From NCBI RefSeq assembly GCF_002217945.1, contig NZ_BCMG01000010.1, positions 62,001 through 126,000 of the forward strand: a DNA stretch of 64,000 nucleotides. The letters run 5' to 3'. A program made the position numbers and the translations under genes. The DNA is from Secundilactobacillus silagei JCM 19001 (lineage in GTDB: Bacteria; Bacillota; Bacilli; Lactobacillales; Lactobacillaceae). Shown here in pieces: positions 48,124 to 56,272 of this stretch (position 1 is the first letter of the stretch; each line of letters begins with the position of its first letter). A model generated the notes under the pieces. It was given only the letters and a program-made list of their open reading frames with translations. It was not told the DNA's origin and made no database searches.

Positions 48124-50446
48124 ACCACATTATGATTGGCAAGTAAAAAACGTCGATCAACCAAGTGACGAAGCCACTAAGCTAGCAGATGCATTGTCTG
48201 TTCAACCAATGGTGGCTCAGATCTTGCTCAACCGCGGGTACGATACCAAGGAAAAGGCGGAGCAATTTTTGCAGCCTGATTTATCGCAGCTGCACGATCC
48301 AATGAGTATGCACGATATGCAGAAGGGTGTTGAGCGGATTCAAGATGCCGTTGCGAATGGTGACCACATCACGATTTATGGGGACTATGATGCTGATGGT
48401 GTCACCAGCACCTCGATTCTTTATGAAACCTTGGATCAAATCGGGGCTAACGTAGACTACTTTATCCCCAACCGCTTTGTCGATGGATATGGTCCCAACG
48501 TGGCTGCTTTTGAGCGTTTGATTGAAGGTGGTACGCAGCTGATCGTGACGGTGGACAATGGGGTGGCAGGTAACGATGCCATTGCCCGTGCCAATGAATT
48601 GGGCTGTGACGTGGTGGTGACCGATCATCACGAACTGCCTGATAAGCTGCCGGATGCTTACGCCATTATTCATCCCCGTCATCCTGAGGGTCAGTATCCC
48701 TTTGGCGGCCTGTCCGGTGCGGGTGTGGCCTTTAAAGTGGCGACAGCATTGCTGGATGAAGTCCCGCAAGAAATGCTGGATCTGGCAGCGATCGGGACGG
48801 TGGCTGACCTGGTACCGCTAGTTGATGAAAACCGCGTGTTAGTGACCGCTGGCTTGCAGTTGCTGTCTCAAACTGACCGTTTGGGATTAGTGGCGTTGAT
48901 CAAAGAAGCGGGCATTGCACCAGAACGACTCGATGAACAGTCGATTGGGTTTGGTATCGCGCCCCGGCTAAACGCGTTAGGGCGGTTAGACGATGCGGCA
49001 CCAGCCGTTGAATTACTGACTACTCTGGACGAAGACCGGGCTGAAAAACTGGCTGATCTAACGGAGAAGCAAAATAAGTATCGGCAAAAACTAGTGGCTG
49101 ATATCAGTGAAGTTGCCTTGGCGCAAGCCCAAGATGCCGATCACCGCGACCATCCCACTATGCTGATTACGGGTAAGGGCTGGCACGAAGGCGTCCTGGG
49201 TATCGTCGCCAGCAAGGTCGTTGAGGCGACTGGTAAACCAGCAGTTGTGCTCAACGTTAATACGGAAAACGGCACCGCTAAAGGGTCTGGCCGTAGTGTT
49301 GAAGGCTTTAACCTGTTTGAAGCCTTTGACGGTCAGCGTGACCTGTTAGTTAACTTTGGTGGGCATGCGGCTGCCGTGGGAATGACAGCGAAAGCAGATC
49401 AGCTTACGCAGTTACAGACTGGTTTTGACCAAGCAGCGGCTGACCAGAAGCTAGCAGATCAGCCGAAATCACAATTAACGGTTGCTTCTGAGATGTCAGT
49501 GAGTGACGTTAATGAAGATCTTTATCAGCAGTTACGTAAGTTAGCGCCATTTGGGACTGATAATCCAGTACCGATGTTTCTGTTTAAGCCTTCAGCGGTT
49601 CAAAATGTGAAAGCCATTGGCGCTGACGGGAAACATTTGAAGTTTCAGTTGGCTGATCAAAATCAGCAGCTTAATGCGATCGATTTTGGCGCCGGTGAGC
49701 TGGCACCAGTACTTCAAAGTGCACCGCAACAGGTTAAGGTCGTCGGGCAGATCAACGTTAATGTCTGGCAGGGACGCACTTCCATGCAAGTGATGGTGAA
49801 AGATTTAGCTGTTGATGGACTGGTGATCAGTGATCAGCGAACCCAAAAACTGCGGGCGGAAATGTTTCAGGATGCTGATGCCACTTACGTCTTCTTTAAC
49901 CAGCGACTCTATGAGAAGTTGCAGTCACAGATTCCAGCAACCGCTAATTCTTGGCTGCTGGCGGATGCTAAGCGGTTAGGCGAGGTTCAGACACCCACGA
50001 TGTATTTAGTGGACTGTCCGGCTCAAATCGGTGATTTAAAGACGGCATTAAAAGCGGTTAAAGCCGATCAAATCGTAAGTTATTTTTATTTAAAGGAATC
50101 TCATTACCTTTTGGGGATGCCAGATCGCGCACAATATGCTAAACTGTTTAGGTTCGTTCAAACGCATCATGATGTGGATGTCGCTCATCGACTGAATGAG
50201 CTGGCCAAATATTTACAGATCGTCCCCACTCAATTAGTTCTGATGCTACAGATCTTTCGTGAGTTGGAATTTGTGACCATTACCAATGGCAAGTTAAATG
50301 AAGTGAAAAAGCCGGCTCATCGTCAGATCACTGACGCACCAAGTTACCAAAAACGACAGCAGCAGATTGAAACTGAAAAACAACTATTGTATAGCGAAAC
50401 GGCTGACTTGCAGTCTTTGTTGACCTCGCTAATTACACAAGATTAA
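48116..50446 (+). CDS. recJ: Single-stranded-DNA exonuclease RecJ
   Basis: 776 residues from GTG 48116 ([11 protein letters not shown]), 8 nt after AAAGGG; GTG 48107 is another in-frame choice but lies on that ribosome binding site. 5'-3' exonuclease of recombination and mismatch repair. DHH domain with [23 protein letters not shown] and [13 protein letters not shown]1 domain with [15 protein letters not shown] and [11 protein letters not shown]; an OB domain; and the extended C-terminal part found in Firmicutes RecJ. Precedes apt by 17 nt. Confidence 0.95.
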   Translation: MIEPHYDWQVKNVDQPSDEATKLADALSVQPMVAQILLNRGYDTKEKAEQFLQPDLSQLHDPMSMHDMQKGVERIQDAVANGDHITIYGDYDADGVTSTSILYETLDQIGANVDYFIPNRFVDGYGPNVAAFERLIEGGTQLIVTVDNGVAGNDAIARANELGCDVVVTDHHELPDKLPDAYAIIHPRHPEGQYPFGGLSGAGVAFKVATALLDEVPQEMLDLAAIGTVADLVPLVDENRVLVTAGLQLLSQTDRLGLVALIKEAGIAPERLDEQSIGFGIAPRLNALGRLDDAAPAVELLTTLDEDRAEKLADLTEKQNKYRQKLVADISEVALAQAQDADHRDHPTMLITGKGWHEGVLGIVASKVVEATGKPAVVLNVNTENGTAKGSGRSVEGFNLFEAFDGQRDLLVNFGGHAAAVGMTAKADQLTQLQTGFDQAAADQKLADQPKSQLTVASEMSVSDVNEDLYQQLRKLAPFGTDNPVPMFLFKPSAVQNVKAIGADGKHLKFQLADQNQQLNAIDFGAGELAPVLQSAPQQVKVVGQINVNVWQGRTSMQVMVKDLAVDGLVISDQRTQKLRAEMFQDADATYVFFNQRLYEKLQSQIPATANSWLLADAKRLGEVQTPTMYLVDCPAQIGDLKTALKAVKADQIVSYFYLKESHYLLGMPDRAQYAKLFRFVQTHHDVDVAHRLNELAKYLQIVPTQLVLMLQIFRELEFVTITNGKLNEVKKPAHRQITDAPSYQKRQQQIETEKQLLYSETADLQSLLTSLITQD

Positions 50447-50463
50447 AGGAGTTGCTCATTAAA

Positions 50464-50982
50464 ATGACGATGGATTTAAAGAAGTACGTTGCTACGGTAC
50501 CGGATTATCCCGAGCCTGGTGTGATGTTTCGTGATATCTCACCTTTGATGTCGGATGGTAAAGCTTACCGTTATGCCACGGATCAGCTAGTTGATTACGC
50601 ACGTAGTAAGAATGTGGACATGATCGTGGGTCCTGAAGCCCGGGGCTTTATTGTGGGCTGTCCAGTTGCCTATGAATTAGGCATTGGCTTCGCACCCGCC
50701 CGTAAGGAAGGTAAGCTGCCACGAGAAACGGTTAAGGCAACCTATGATTTGGAATACGGGAAGTCTGCGCTCTATATGCATAAGGACGCCGTTAAGCCGG
50801 GCCAACGGGTACTTGTAACTGATGATTTATTGGCGACTGGCGGTACGATTGGTGCAACAATCAAACTAGTCGAAGATTTAGGCGGTATCGTTGTTGGTAC
50901 TGCATTTATCATTGAACTCAAAGATCTTCATGGCCGCGATAAGATCAATGGTTATGACATCTTTAGTTTGATGGAATTCTAA
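50464..50982 (+). CDS. apt: Adenine phosphoribosyltransferase
   Basis: 172 residues from ATG 50464 ([19 protein letters not shown]). AAAGGAG lies 12 nt upstream; a TTG at 50452 sits right on it and is unlikely. Purine salvage: adenine plus PRPP gives [16 protein letters not shown] and the PRPP-binding [13 protein letters not shown] motif are intact. recJ-apt pairing is conserved in Gram-positives. No terminator is visible before the tRNA gene. Confidence 0.96.
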   Translation: MTMDLKKYVATVPDYPEPGVMFRDISPLMSDGKAYRYATDQLVDYARSKNVDMIVGPEARGFIVGCPVAYELGIGFAPARKEGKLPRETVKATYDLEYGKSALYMHKDAVKPGQRVLVTDDLLATGGTIGATIKLVEDLGGIVVGTAFIIELKDLHGRDKINGYDIFSLMEF

Positions 50983-51019
50983 AAAAATGATCAGCATACT
51001 AAATATTGACTGAGAATGG

Positions 51020-51048
51020 TTGCAAGTTTGGCTAGTTTTGTTTATAAT
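51020..51048 (+). promoter_or_regulatory. Predicted tRNA-Ser promoter
   Basis: TTGCAA (51020-51025), 17 nt, TATAAT (51043-51048), 18 nt before the tRNA. Near-consensus, as expected for a stable RNA gene. Confidence 0.8.
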
Positions 51049-51066
51049 TATTTAGTGTGTTGTTAT

Positions 51067-51154
51067 GGAGAGTTGGCAGAGTGGTAATGCACCGGACTCG
51101 AAATCCGGCGAACCGGTTTATAGCCGGCGCGCAGGTTCAAATCCTGTACTCTCC
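51067..51154 (+). tRNA. tRNA-Ser(CGA)
   Basis: 88 nt. Acceptor arms GGAGAGT (51067-51073) and ACTCTCC (51148-51154) pair fully. The anticodon stem CCGGA/TCCGG encloses CTCGAAA with anticodon CGA, reading UCG. A long variable arm (GAACCGG...CCGGC) as in serine tRNAs, and a T arm GCAGG-TTCAAAT-CCTGT. No CCA is encoded. An isolated single tRNA. Confidence 0.95.
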
Positions 51155-51169
51155 TTAAATAAATTCGCT

Positions 51170-51216
51170 TAGCTCATGATAGCTACCTAAACGGTTGCTG
51201 TTATGGGCTTTTTTAT
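51170..51216 (+). terminator. Terminator after tRNA-Ser
   Basis: An imperfect stem with wobble pairs: AGCTCATGATAGCTACC against GGTTGCTGTTATGGGCT, followed by TTTTTT. Confidence 0.65.
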
Positions 51217-51233
51217 TTGGTTTAATCCTAATA

Positions 51234-51281
51234 GTGACGTGTACCCCCAAAGTTGAGAACAACTTTGGGGGTACACGTCAC
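51234..51281. repeat. Perfect 22-bp inverted repeat (possible IS-end remnant)
   Basis: Arms 51234-51255 and 51260-51281 are exact reverse complements around a 4-nt loop. No T-run on either side, so not a standard terminator. The arm includes TGACGTGTACCCCCAAAG; an outward TG and a CCCCAAAG run resemble the ends of some IS3-family elements, so it may be two IS ends fused after loss of the middle, by inference. Confidence 0.6.
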
Positions 51282-51360
51282 AGGGCTAACATTTGATTTG
51301 GCATGATAATATTTTATGATTTAAATTTAGATTGATTGCTAATTTGTTGAAGTAAATCTA

Positions 51361-51783
51361 TTAATTATCAACGACACTGAATGGGTTAGAATGATTCACA
51401 AAATAGCTGATGGTGGAAGCACTAACTTTATGGTAAGCAAAGCCACGAGTTGTGAATTTGTTTTTGGCGTAACGGTGAAGTTTAAATGTAGAATAATAGC
51501 GTTGACCCATGTCTTGGTAAGTATGAACATGGTAATAATGATTACTATAGGTAACAAATCTGACATGCCAATTGTACCAGTCAGCCTGTGGTATAGATGT
51601 CACTATTTGGTGTTTGGTAATTGTTAGTGCACTATTGCCAGGGCGTGAGATATAGTAACCGCGAATAGTACGTGGAACTGACTGATAAGTAACATGTGCA
51701 TCTGCATTAGTTTGAGCGGTTGATAGGCCAGCAACCAAGGATAAAGCAGTAATGCCTAATAAGGTACACTTTTTTAACTTCAA
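51361..51783 (-). CDS. Small secreted protein, cluster paralogue 1
   Basis: 140 residues from TTG 51783, giving the family start MKLKKCTLLGITALS, with GGGAG 9 nt upstream. Signal peptide to about residue 29 (cleavage near ADA), then a small Tyr/His-rich mature domain (VPRTIRGYYISR, VTYSNHYYHVHTY). It shares with its neighbours a P-x2-(I/L)RG-(Y/W)-(Y/W) motif just after cleavage and an HYY motif in the second half. No cysteines in the mature part, no anchor. Released or wall-associated; function unknown. Preceded by a class A conserved upstream element. Confidence 0.83.
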   Translation of the reverse strand: MKLKKCTLLGITALSLVAGLSTAQTNADAHVTYQSVPRTIRGYYISRPGNSALTITKHQIVTSIPQADWYNWHVRFVTYSNHYYHVHTYQDMGQRYYSTFKLHRYAKNKFTTRGFAYHKVSASTISYFVNHSNPFSVVDN

Positions 51784-51804
51784 TTGAGTTTTCTCCCATT
51801 GCGT

Positions 51805-51836
51805 CATTCAGCTTTTATAGTCATCAGTATCTGGAC
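51805..51836 (-). promoter_or_regulatory. Class A conserved upstream element, copy 1
   Basis: 32 nt ending 22 nt before the start of the gene at 51361-51783. On the minus strand it reads GTCCAGATACTGATGAC then TATAAAAGCTGAATG. TATAAA could be a -10. Nearly identical copies lie at 53392-53423 and 55114-55145. Confidence 0.55.
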
Positions 51837-51850
51837 TTATTTTTTTGTAA

Positions 51851-52207
51851 TTATCTAATGTAATAGTGCCAGAATGAATTCATCGTCATGCGATGGTGAT
51901 CGTAGTAGTGCAGGGTATAACTAAAATCTTCAGAAGTATCATAAGCATCTCTAAATTTATAGTAGTGATTGCCCGCATATTTCCATTGAACATGTCTCAG
52001 AGTGCCAGAACCCAGATAGTGAATTGTGTGTCGATAAATGTGTACCCCAGTTGACTGATTCTGCTTAGCGCGCCAGTAGCCCCTTAAATGTGCTGGGATA
52101 GATGAGCTGTGCCATGAAGAGGCTTGAGCGTTTGTTTGATTAAATTGGAAGCTAACTCCAAGTGATAATATTGCAATACCACCTAATACATATTTCTTTA
52201 ACTTCAT
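51851..52207 (-). CDS. Small secreted protein, cluster paralogue 2
   Basis: 118 residues. Signal peptide MKLKKYVLGGIAILSLGVS to about residue 30 (cleavage near AQA). The mature domain begins SSWHSSSIPAHLRGYW, then IYRHTIHYL, YAGNHYYKFRD, and ends FWHYYIR. Most similar in this window to the protein at 54722-55090: WHxSxIPxxLRGxW, HTIxY, VxWxYxGxHYYxF and a YxR end are shared. TAAGGAG ribosome binding site with the class B leader. Function unknown; likely soluble and extracellular. Confidence 0.85.
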   Translation of the reverse strand: MKLKKYVLGGIAILSLGVSFQFNQTNAQASSWHSSSIPAHLRGYWRAKQNQSTGVHIYRHTIHYLGSGTLRHVQWKYAGNHYYKFRDAYDTSEDFSYTLHYYDHHRMTMNSFWHYYIR

Positions 52208-52245
52208 TTGAAATTTCTCCTTAAATTGCAGTTGCTAGGGCTGTT
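52208..52245 (-). promoter_or_regulatory. Class B conserved leader, copy 1
   Basis: Directly before the gene at 51851-52207. On the minus strand it reads ACAGCCCTAG, a variable stretch, CTGCAAT, then TAAGGAGAAATTTCAA just before ATG. Shared with 52916-52953 and, in part, 53952-53989. Confidence 0.55.
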
Positions 52246-52249
52246 TAGT

Positions 52250-52915
52250 TTATGCGTCAGTATCAACGGTTGCATATTTGTGCCATGCTCCGTGTTTGTA
52301 TTTATAAGGTGTGTAATACCGATTGTTATCAAAAAATTTATCCCATTCAAGGTGGGTTGGCAGAACGGCTGAATGTGCTTCAAAAATAACTTTTGATTTT
52401 TGTGTTGGCCGATAATCTGAAAGTATGCAGTGTGACTTTTTGTCATAAAAGGTATTATATTTGTCTTCCGCGCTGACAGTTTCAACTTTGTAGCCATGAA
52501 ATGCTTTATAAGCAGTGTGCCAAACAAAAACGGCGCCCATATTTTGATATTCATATAGTTTCTTTTCACCGCCATTATAGCTTTTACGCCATTGACCGCT
52601 CATTTGGTATCCATACTTGGCCTTTGAATTAAAGGTATAATAAGCGTGTTTATGATTCATCGAATCACCAGGATCTATTTTTTTGAAAGAGAGCTGATGC
52701 CAACCGCCCCATGAAGTTTTATAAAGTGTTTCATTATCTTGAATAAATGAATATCGTGTAATTTTTATCTTTGTTCCATTGCTTTGATAGTATGTTCCTC
52801 GCCATGAAACTGGTGCGCGGTAGACTGCTGCGCTCGCTTGTACTTCACTAGCTTTCATTCCGATACCAAGTGACAGAATGGTGGTGCTGAATAATACATA
52901 ATTTCGTAATTTCAT
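52250..52915 (-). CDS. Secreted protein, cluster paralogue 3 (two-domain size)
   Basis: 221 residues. Signal peptide MKLRNYVLFSTTILSLGIGM (to about residue 28, ASA). The mature start YRAPVSWRGTYYQSNG keeps the RG-(T)-(Y/W) family motif, followed by ITRYSFI, which corresponds to the beta strand after the motif in the others. About twice as long as the paralogues, with an extra Tyr/Trp/Lys-rich second half. One cysteine in the mature part. A ribosome binding site GGGAG within a class B leader. Its stop lies 42 nt before the next gene. Function unknown. Confidence 0.83.
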   Translation of the reverse strand: MKLRNYVLFSTTILSLGIGMKASEVQASAAVYRAPVSWRGTYYQSNGTKIKITRYSFIQDNETLYKTSWGGWHQLSFKKIDPGDSMNHKHAYYTFNSKAKYGYQMSGQWRKSYNGGEKKLYEYQNMGAVFVWHTAYKAFHGYKVETVSAEDKYNTFYDKKSHCILSDYRPTQKSKVIFEAHSAVLPTHLEWDKFFDNNRYYTPYKYKHGAWHKYATVDTDA

Positions 52916-52953
52916 TTGAAATATCTCCCAAGATTGCAGGCGTTAGGGCTGTT
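52916..52953 (-). promoter_or_regulatory. Class B conserved leader, copy 2
   Basis: Before the gene at 52250-52915. ACAGCCCTAACG, then CCTGCAATCTTGGGAGATAT before TTCAAATG on the minus strand. Alignable with copy 1 over its whole length. Confidence 0.55.
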
Positions 52954-53006
52954 ACTCTATAGTGTTAAATAAGAATCCTAGTTACAATTATTTTACTAGA
53001 ACCGTG

Positions 53007-53371
53007 TCATATGAACTCTGCCATTCTTCCCAGGCAGTATGGTGTTAAGTACATCTTATGGCTGCTAGTGTACGTTATACTAAATGGTTGACCATTCTTG
53101 ATCCATTCTTTGTAGGTATTTTTAGAAGAGGGCTTATAGCAAACACGTTTCCAAACATTTTTACCAGCATGTTCTTGATCAAAATTAGCATAATATTTGT
53201 GTACCTTTAACATGTACTTTGACTCATAACTGTAGCCTTCCCAATTATGCCGAAAACGAGCCGGAATAGCAATTTTCGCATGAGCATCCACAGAGGGTGT
53301 GCTAATGTTGCACTCGTTGTACCTAACGAAAGAGCAGTAATGCTTAACATAGTGAGTTTCTTGAAATACAT
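53007..53371 (-). pseudogene. Frameshifted secreted protein, cluster paralogue 4
   Basis: From ATG 53371 the minus strand encodes a signal peptide MYFKKLTMLSITALSLGTTS, as in the neighbours, with CGGAG upstream. Near 53292-53303 the frame breaks, and the mature part continues in another frame as VDAHAKIAIPARFRHNWEGY, ending at 53007. Adding one base near CACCCTCT would join the signal to AHPSVDAHAK. The mature part keeps P-x2-x-R and a late Tyr/Lys-rich domain. If the GTG at 53291 were used, the product would have 94 residues without a signal. A class A element lies upstream. Confidence 0.7.
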
Positions 53372-53391
53372 AAATAAATATTCTCCGGTAA

Positions 53392-53423
53392 CAATTCAGT
53401 TTTTTATGTCATCAGTTCTGGAC
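53392..53423 (-). promoter_or_regulatory. Class A conserved upstream element, copy 2
   Basis: Ends about 21 nt before the signal-peptide ATG of the broken paralogue at 53371. On the minus strand GTCCAGAACTGATGACATAA, then AAAACTGAATT. The most diverged of the three copies. Confidence 0.5.
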
Positions 53424-53438
53424 AAAGGCTGCGTAGAA

Positions 53439-53951
53439 CTAATTTCCATAGCCATGTTCTTCATTCCATTTAATATTAGGAGCATCCTCAGAACGTTTCC
53501 AAGCACCCACCGTAGCTTCTTTAGGTGAACCATAGAGCATGCCACCCTTTTTATGTGCCGCTATATTCTCAGCACTGTTTGGATCATCAGCAGAGGAAGT
53601 ATGTGGCTGTGTTGTATTTTGCTGTGTGTTACTTTGTTGTGTAGTGTTTTGAGTGGGTTGAGAGCTTGAGGTAGCCGTTGATTGAGTTTCAGTGCTACTT
53701 CGAACACTAGCTGAGTTTGCTTGGTTAGTAGACGCTGCCTGCTTTTTAGATGACTCTTTGTTTTCTGATGACGCAAGCTTTCTACTTTCTGATTTAGCTT
53801 TTTTATTTTTAATAGATTCAGCCTTTTTCTGTTTGGCAATTTTAATAGAGCTTGACGATGATGAATCATTTTTCTTACTGGTAGAGTTTCCACACCCAGC
53901 TAAGCCAATGGTTAGTAGGGCAATAGTAGAAAAGATGATTGTTTTCTTCAT
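53439..53951 (-). CDS. Lipoprotein with Ser/Thr/Gln/Lys-rich stalk
   Basis: 170 residues. Signal peptide with lipobox LAGC (Cys20), a long low-complexity stretch (about 25-125) first Lys/Ser-rich then Thr/Gln-rich, and a short conserved-looking C-terminal part (AENIAAHKKGGMLYGSPKEA, then KWNEEHGYGN). Anchored to the outer membrane face with the C-terminus held off by the stalk. No enzyme motif. TAAGGAGATATTTCAA precedes the ATG, the same leader end as in the class B copies, tying it to the duplicated cluster although the protein itself differs. Confidence 0.83.
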   Translation of the reverse strand: MKKTIIFSTIALLTIGLAGCGNSTSKKNDSSSSSSIKIAKQKKAESIKNKKAKSESRKLASSENKESSKKQAASTNQANSASVRSSTETQSTATSSSQPTQNTTQQSNTQQNTTQPHTSSADDPNSAENIAAHKKGGMLYGSPKEATVGAWKRSEDAPNIKWNEEHGYGN

Positions 53952-53989
53952 TTGAAATATCTCCTTAGATGACAGTTACCAAGATTGCC
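53952..53989 (-). promoter_or_regulatory. Class B conserved leader, copy 3 (partial)
   Basis: Before the lipoprotein gene. The proximal half (TAAGGAGATATTTCAA before ATG) matches copies 1 and 2; the distal half is diverged. Confidence 0.45.
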
Positions 53990-54033
53990 TATTGACGTAT
54001 TAATAGTTAATCTATGTTTCTTCGTGATAGTTA

Positions 54034-54414
54034 TTAACGACCGTTTACACCATTCATGAAACCTGTTCCAAATCCAGTCATCCCGAAGTAGAAGAAAAGT
54101 ATACTAAAAACGATGAGAACTATACCTGCGGCTTTATGGTTGTTCTTAACAGTATCAATTATTGCTAGTACAAGGGCCGCTATACCAGTTAAAGGAATGA
54201 ATAATGATATAACCGCACATAACCATCCTAGGCCAATAAACATTCCATGATGTGGATTGTTGGAAACTGAAGTTATTTGATCTAATTGTGTTGAACTGTT
54301 TTGTGATTGTTTAGGCGACTCGTTACCAACCTGACTTGTACCACAATAAGGACAGAATTCTGAGCTTTCTGGTATCTTTTTACCGCATTTGATGCAAAAT
54401 TTGGTGTTATCCAT
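54034..54414 (-). CDS. Zinc-ribbon membrane protein
   Basis: 126 residues. N-terminal zinc ribbon with CIKC (7-10) and CPYC (21-24), a Ser/Gln/Asn-rich linker, then two or three membrane segments (GMFIGLGWLCAVISLFIPLTG; AALVLAIIDTV; AAGIVLIVFSILFFYFGM). Zinc-ribbon plus membrane proteins of this type are common in lactobacilli and have no settled function; some are regulatory or stress related. The ATG has GGGAG upstream. A decayed copy of its last part is found at 54490-54608. Confidence 0.85.
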   Translation of the reverse strand: MDNTKFCIKCGKKIPESSEFCPYCGTSQVGNESPKQSQNSSTQLDQITSVSNNPHHGMFIGLGWLCAVISLFIPLTGIAALVLAIIDTVKNNHKAAGIVLIVFSILFFYFGMTGFGTGFMNGVNGR

Positions 54415-54489
54415 GTCTGTTTCTCCCTAAATTAAGTTGATTGATTTTATAAGATTACATTAACAATCTTTGATGCTATTGATGAATTC

Positions 54490-54608
54490 TGTACCAAATA
54501 ACGTAATATCAAAATACATAAAGGGCAACTAAAAATAATTAAAACGATAGCTGCGGGTTTTTATGACTTACTCTTACAGGTAAATAAAGAAATAATAGAC
54601 ATACTTTT
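54490..54608 (-). pseudogene. Remnant of a second zinc-ribbon membrane protein
   Basis: The minus strand contains KPAAIVLIIFS, matching KAAGIVLIVFS of the intact neighbour at 54034-54414. Before it, SIISLF matches VISLF, but the segment between is missing, and a stop codon precedes KPAAIV. No start or zinc ribbon remains. The surrounding 54415-54721 holds no other gene. Confidence 0.6.
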
Positions 54609-54721
54609 CACTAATTCGACGATGGAATGTAACTGTAGTTCAACGAGGTGATTTGGGTAGCTATTTTTGTTTCTTTAGTTGAGGCGAGGCATGTTTTTGT
54701 ATTAAATATTAAACAATAGCT

Positions 54722-55090
54722 TTATCTATAAAAAGTATGCTCCATTGACATGGTAGTTATTTTGTGTGAATTGAAATAGTGCAGTGAAGTTGTTCCATAA
54801 AAGCTACCAGGTGTACCGTTTTCTCGAAAATCACCCTTAAAACGATAATAGTGACTACCAGTATATTGCCATTTAACATGAGTCACTTTATTTATACTTG
54901 GATAGTAAATAGTATGTTGATAGATATATAATTTTTGTCCAGTATATTTTCCATGCCATGTTCCACGGAGCTTAGTTGGAATAGCAGAGGTGTGCCAAGT
55001 AGCTGCAGTTGCTTTAGGCTGTGCAATTACCAGACCAGTCCCAAATGATAATGCAGTAATTCCTATTATGACCAGTTTCTTTAAATGCAT
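54722..55090 (-). CDS. Small secreted protein, cluster paralogue 5
   Basis: 122 residues. Signal peptide MHLKKLVIIGITALSFGTGL to about residue 30 (cleavage near ATA). Mature start ATWHTSAIPTKLRGTWHGKY, then IYQHTIYY, VKWQYTGSHYYRFKGDF, and the end HTFYR. Closest to the protein at 51851-52207, with which it shares at least five aligned blocks, so these two frame the cluster as old duplicates. TTAGGAG ribosome binding site and a class A upstream element. Extracellular; function unknown. Confidence 0.85.
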   Translation of the reverse strand: MHLKKLVIIGITALSFGTGLVIAQPKATAATWHTSAIPTKLRGTWHGKYTGQKLYIYQHTIYYPSINKVTHVKWQYTGSHYYRFKGDFRENGTPGSFYGTTSLHYFNSHKITTMSMEHTFYR

Positions 55091-55113
55091 AAATCAATTT
55101 CTCCTAAATTTAT

Positions 55114-55145
55114 CATTCAGCTTTTAATGTCTTCAGTATTTGGAC
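55114..55145 (-). promoter_or_regulatory. Class A conserved upstream element, copy 3
   Basis: Ends 23 nt before the start of the gene at 54722-55090. On the minus strand GTCCAAATACTGAAGAC, then ATTAAAAGCTGAATG. Differs from copy 1 at only a few positions. Confidence 0.55.
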
Positions 55146-55313
55146 AAATTTTTAAAGTTAGACCATAAAAAATTTTTTGTAAATAAAGATAATTGGTAGC
55201 AGCTGCCTTAAAATAACAAAGCAGCCAGCATTAAGTATGAATGAAGTTAATACTTGTTTATACAGGATTTTATTCATAATAAACATATTACGCTAATTGA
55301 GTTATTAGAGAAA

Positions 55314-55344
55314 GAGAAAAATAAAAGACACTCCAAAGAGTGCC
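55314..55344 (-). terminator. Terminator after cluster paralogue 6
   Basis: On the minus strand GGCACTC-TTTG-GAGTGTC followed by TTTTATTTTT, 16 nt after the stop of 55360-55728. Confidence 0.75.
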
Positions 55345-55359
55345 TAGGTTCTTAATGGT

Positions 55360-55728
55360 TTACCGATAATAGCCAGTCCCACTAACAACAATGTGATGTT
55401 TTGATATCCACTTGTAGTAGTGAGTTTGAGTTTTCTTGGAGTAAATGGGCTCATAGCCAGTTACTTTATATTTATGTGAGCCAAGGTAGCGGTAGTGAGT
55501 GTTATTTAAATAGTCTGGATCAAGGCCTTGAGCATGCGCATAGTTTTTCCCGATTTTTAGTTTGAAAGATGTTCCAAATGCTTTGGAATATTTAGTTTTC
55601 CATGTCCCTTGTAGTGCTTTTGGCATGCCTTTATGCCAACCAGCTGCGTTTGCGGTTGTAGAAGTAACACCGACACCCGCAAATAAACTGGCGGTTAATG
55701 CGAGTGACACTAAGATTGATTTCCTCAT
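55360..55728 (-). CDS. Small secreted protein, cluster paralogue 6
   Basis: 122 residues from ATG 55728 (MRKSILVSLALTASL); an ATG four codons earlier touches the AAGGAG site. Signal peptide to about residue 29 (cleavage near ANA). Mature start AGWHKGMPKALQGTWKTKYS, then the pair LGSHKYKVTGYEP and THYYKWISKHHIVV, ending GTGYYR. It resembles many lactobacillar exported proteins with a WHKGxPKxLxGTW motif, and more weakly the five paralogues before it. First gene of the minus-strand cluster; own terminator. Function unknown. Confidence 0.85.
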   Translation of the reverse strand: MRKSILVSLALTASLFAGVGVTSTTANAAGWHKGMPKALQGTWKTKYSKAFGTSFKLKIGKNYAHAQGLDPDYLNNTHYRYLGSHKYKVTGYEPIYSKKTQTHYYKWISKHHIVVSGTGYYR

Positions 55729-55740
55729 AATAATAAACAT

Positions 55741-56272
55741 CTCCTTATGCTTCTAAATATAGCTCTAATTTATATATTAGTTAATATCTAAATTAAAGAA
55801 TAATCGAATGAAGTGGGTGGGTATGCGATTAACTTTGCATAGTAATCAATGCTAAGAAAACGAGAGAAATCCATTATCCCATGAGGAAACGTACCAACAA
55901 GAAAAAAGGTGAGTAATATCAGTTATGGAGAGCGTGTTTTAAATCCAAATAGGGTTTAAACATAGTCGAATTTATAATATATCTCATTCACATTTAAAAA
56001 TGGTATAGATAAATCACCCCAGGATAATATCTTCACAAGATAAACAATTATTCAAAAAAATACCAAATTTAGACCAAAAACAATATGTTCACCGTATCAC
56101 AACAACACTAACAATCCCTTTTTATATTTAAATATTTAGCTTTTTTCTAAAAAAATTTACAAAAAGGGTTGAATATGTAATCCAATTTTAGTAAACTCTT
56201 AATTGTACTTTCTTTCGAGCTACATTTCTCAACTACAACTACAGATGTCGGTCCACTACACCCGGCATCACA
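55741..56272. other. AT-rich intergenic region without a recognised gene
   Basis: About 530 bp. No frame with a ribosome binding site and family match. The left end holds the AAGGAG of paralogue 6. The region near 55940-56200 is very rich in A and T. It could carry a promoter for a small RNA ending at the terminator at 56273-56323. Confidence 0.5.

Noticed and set aside
52204-52575. 123-residue minus-strand frame inside cluster paralogue 3
   Set aside because: Out-of-frame shadow of the 221-residue secreted protein, which has a signal peptide and leader.
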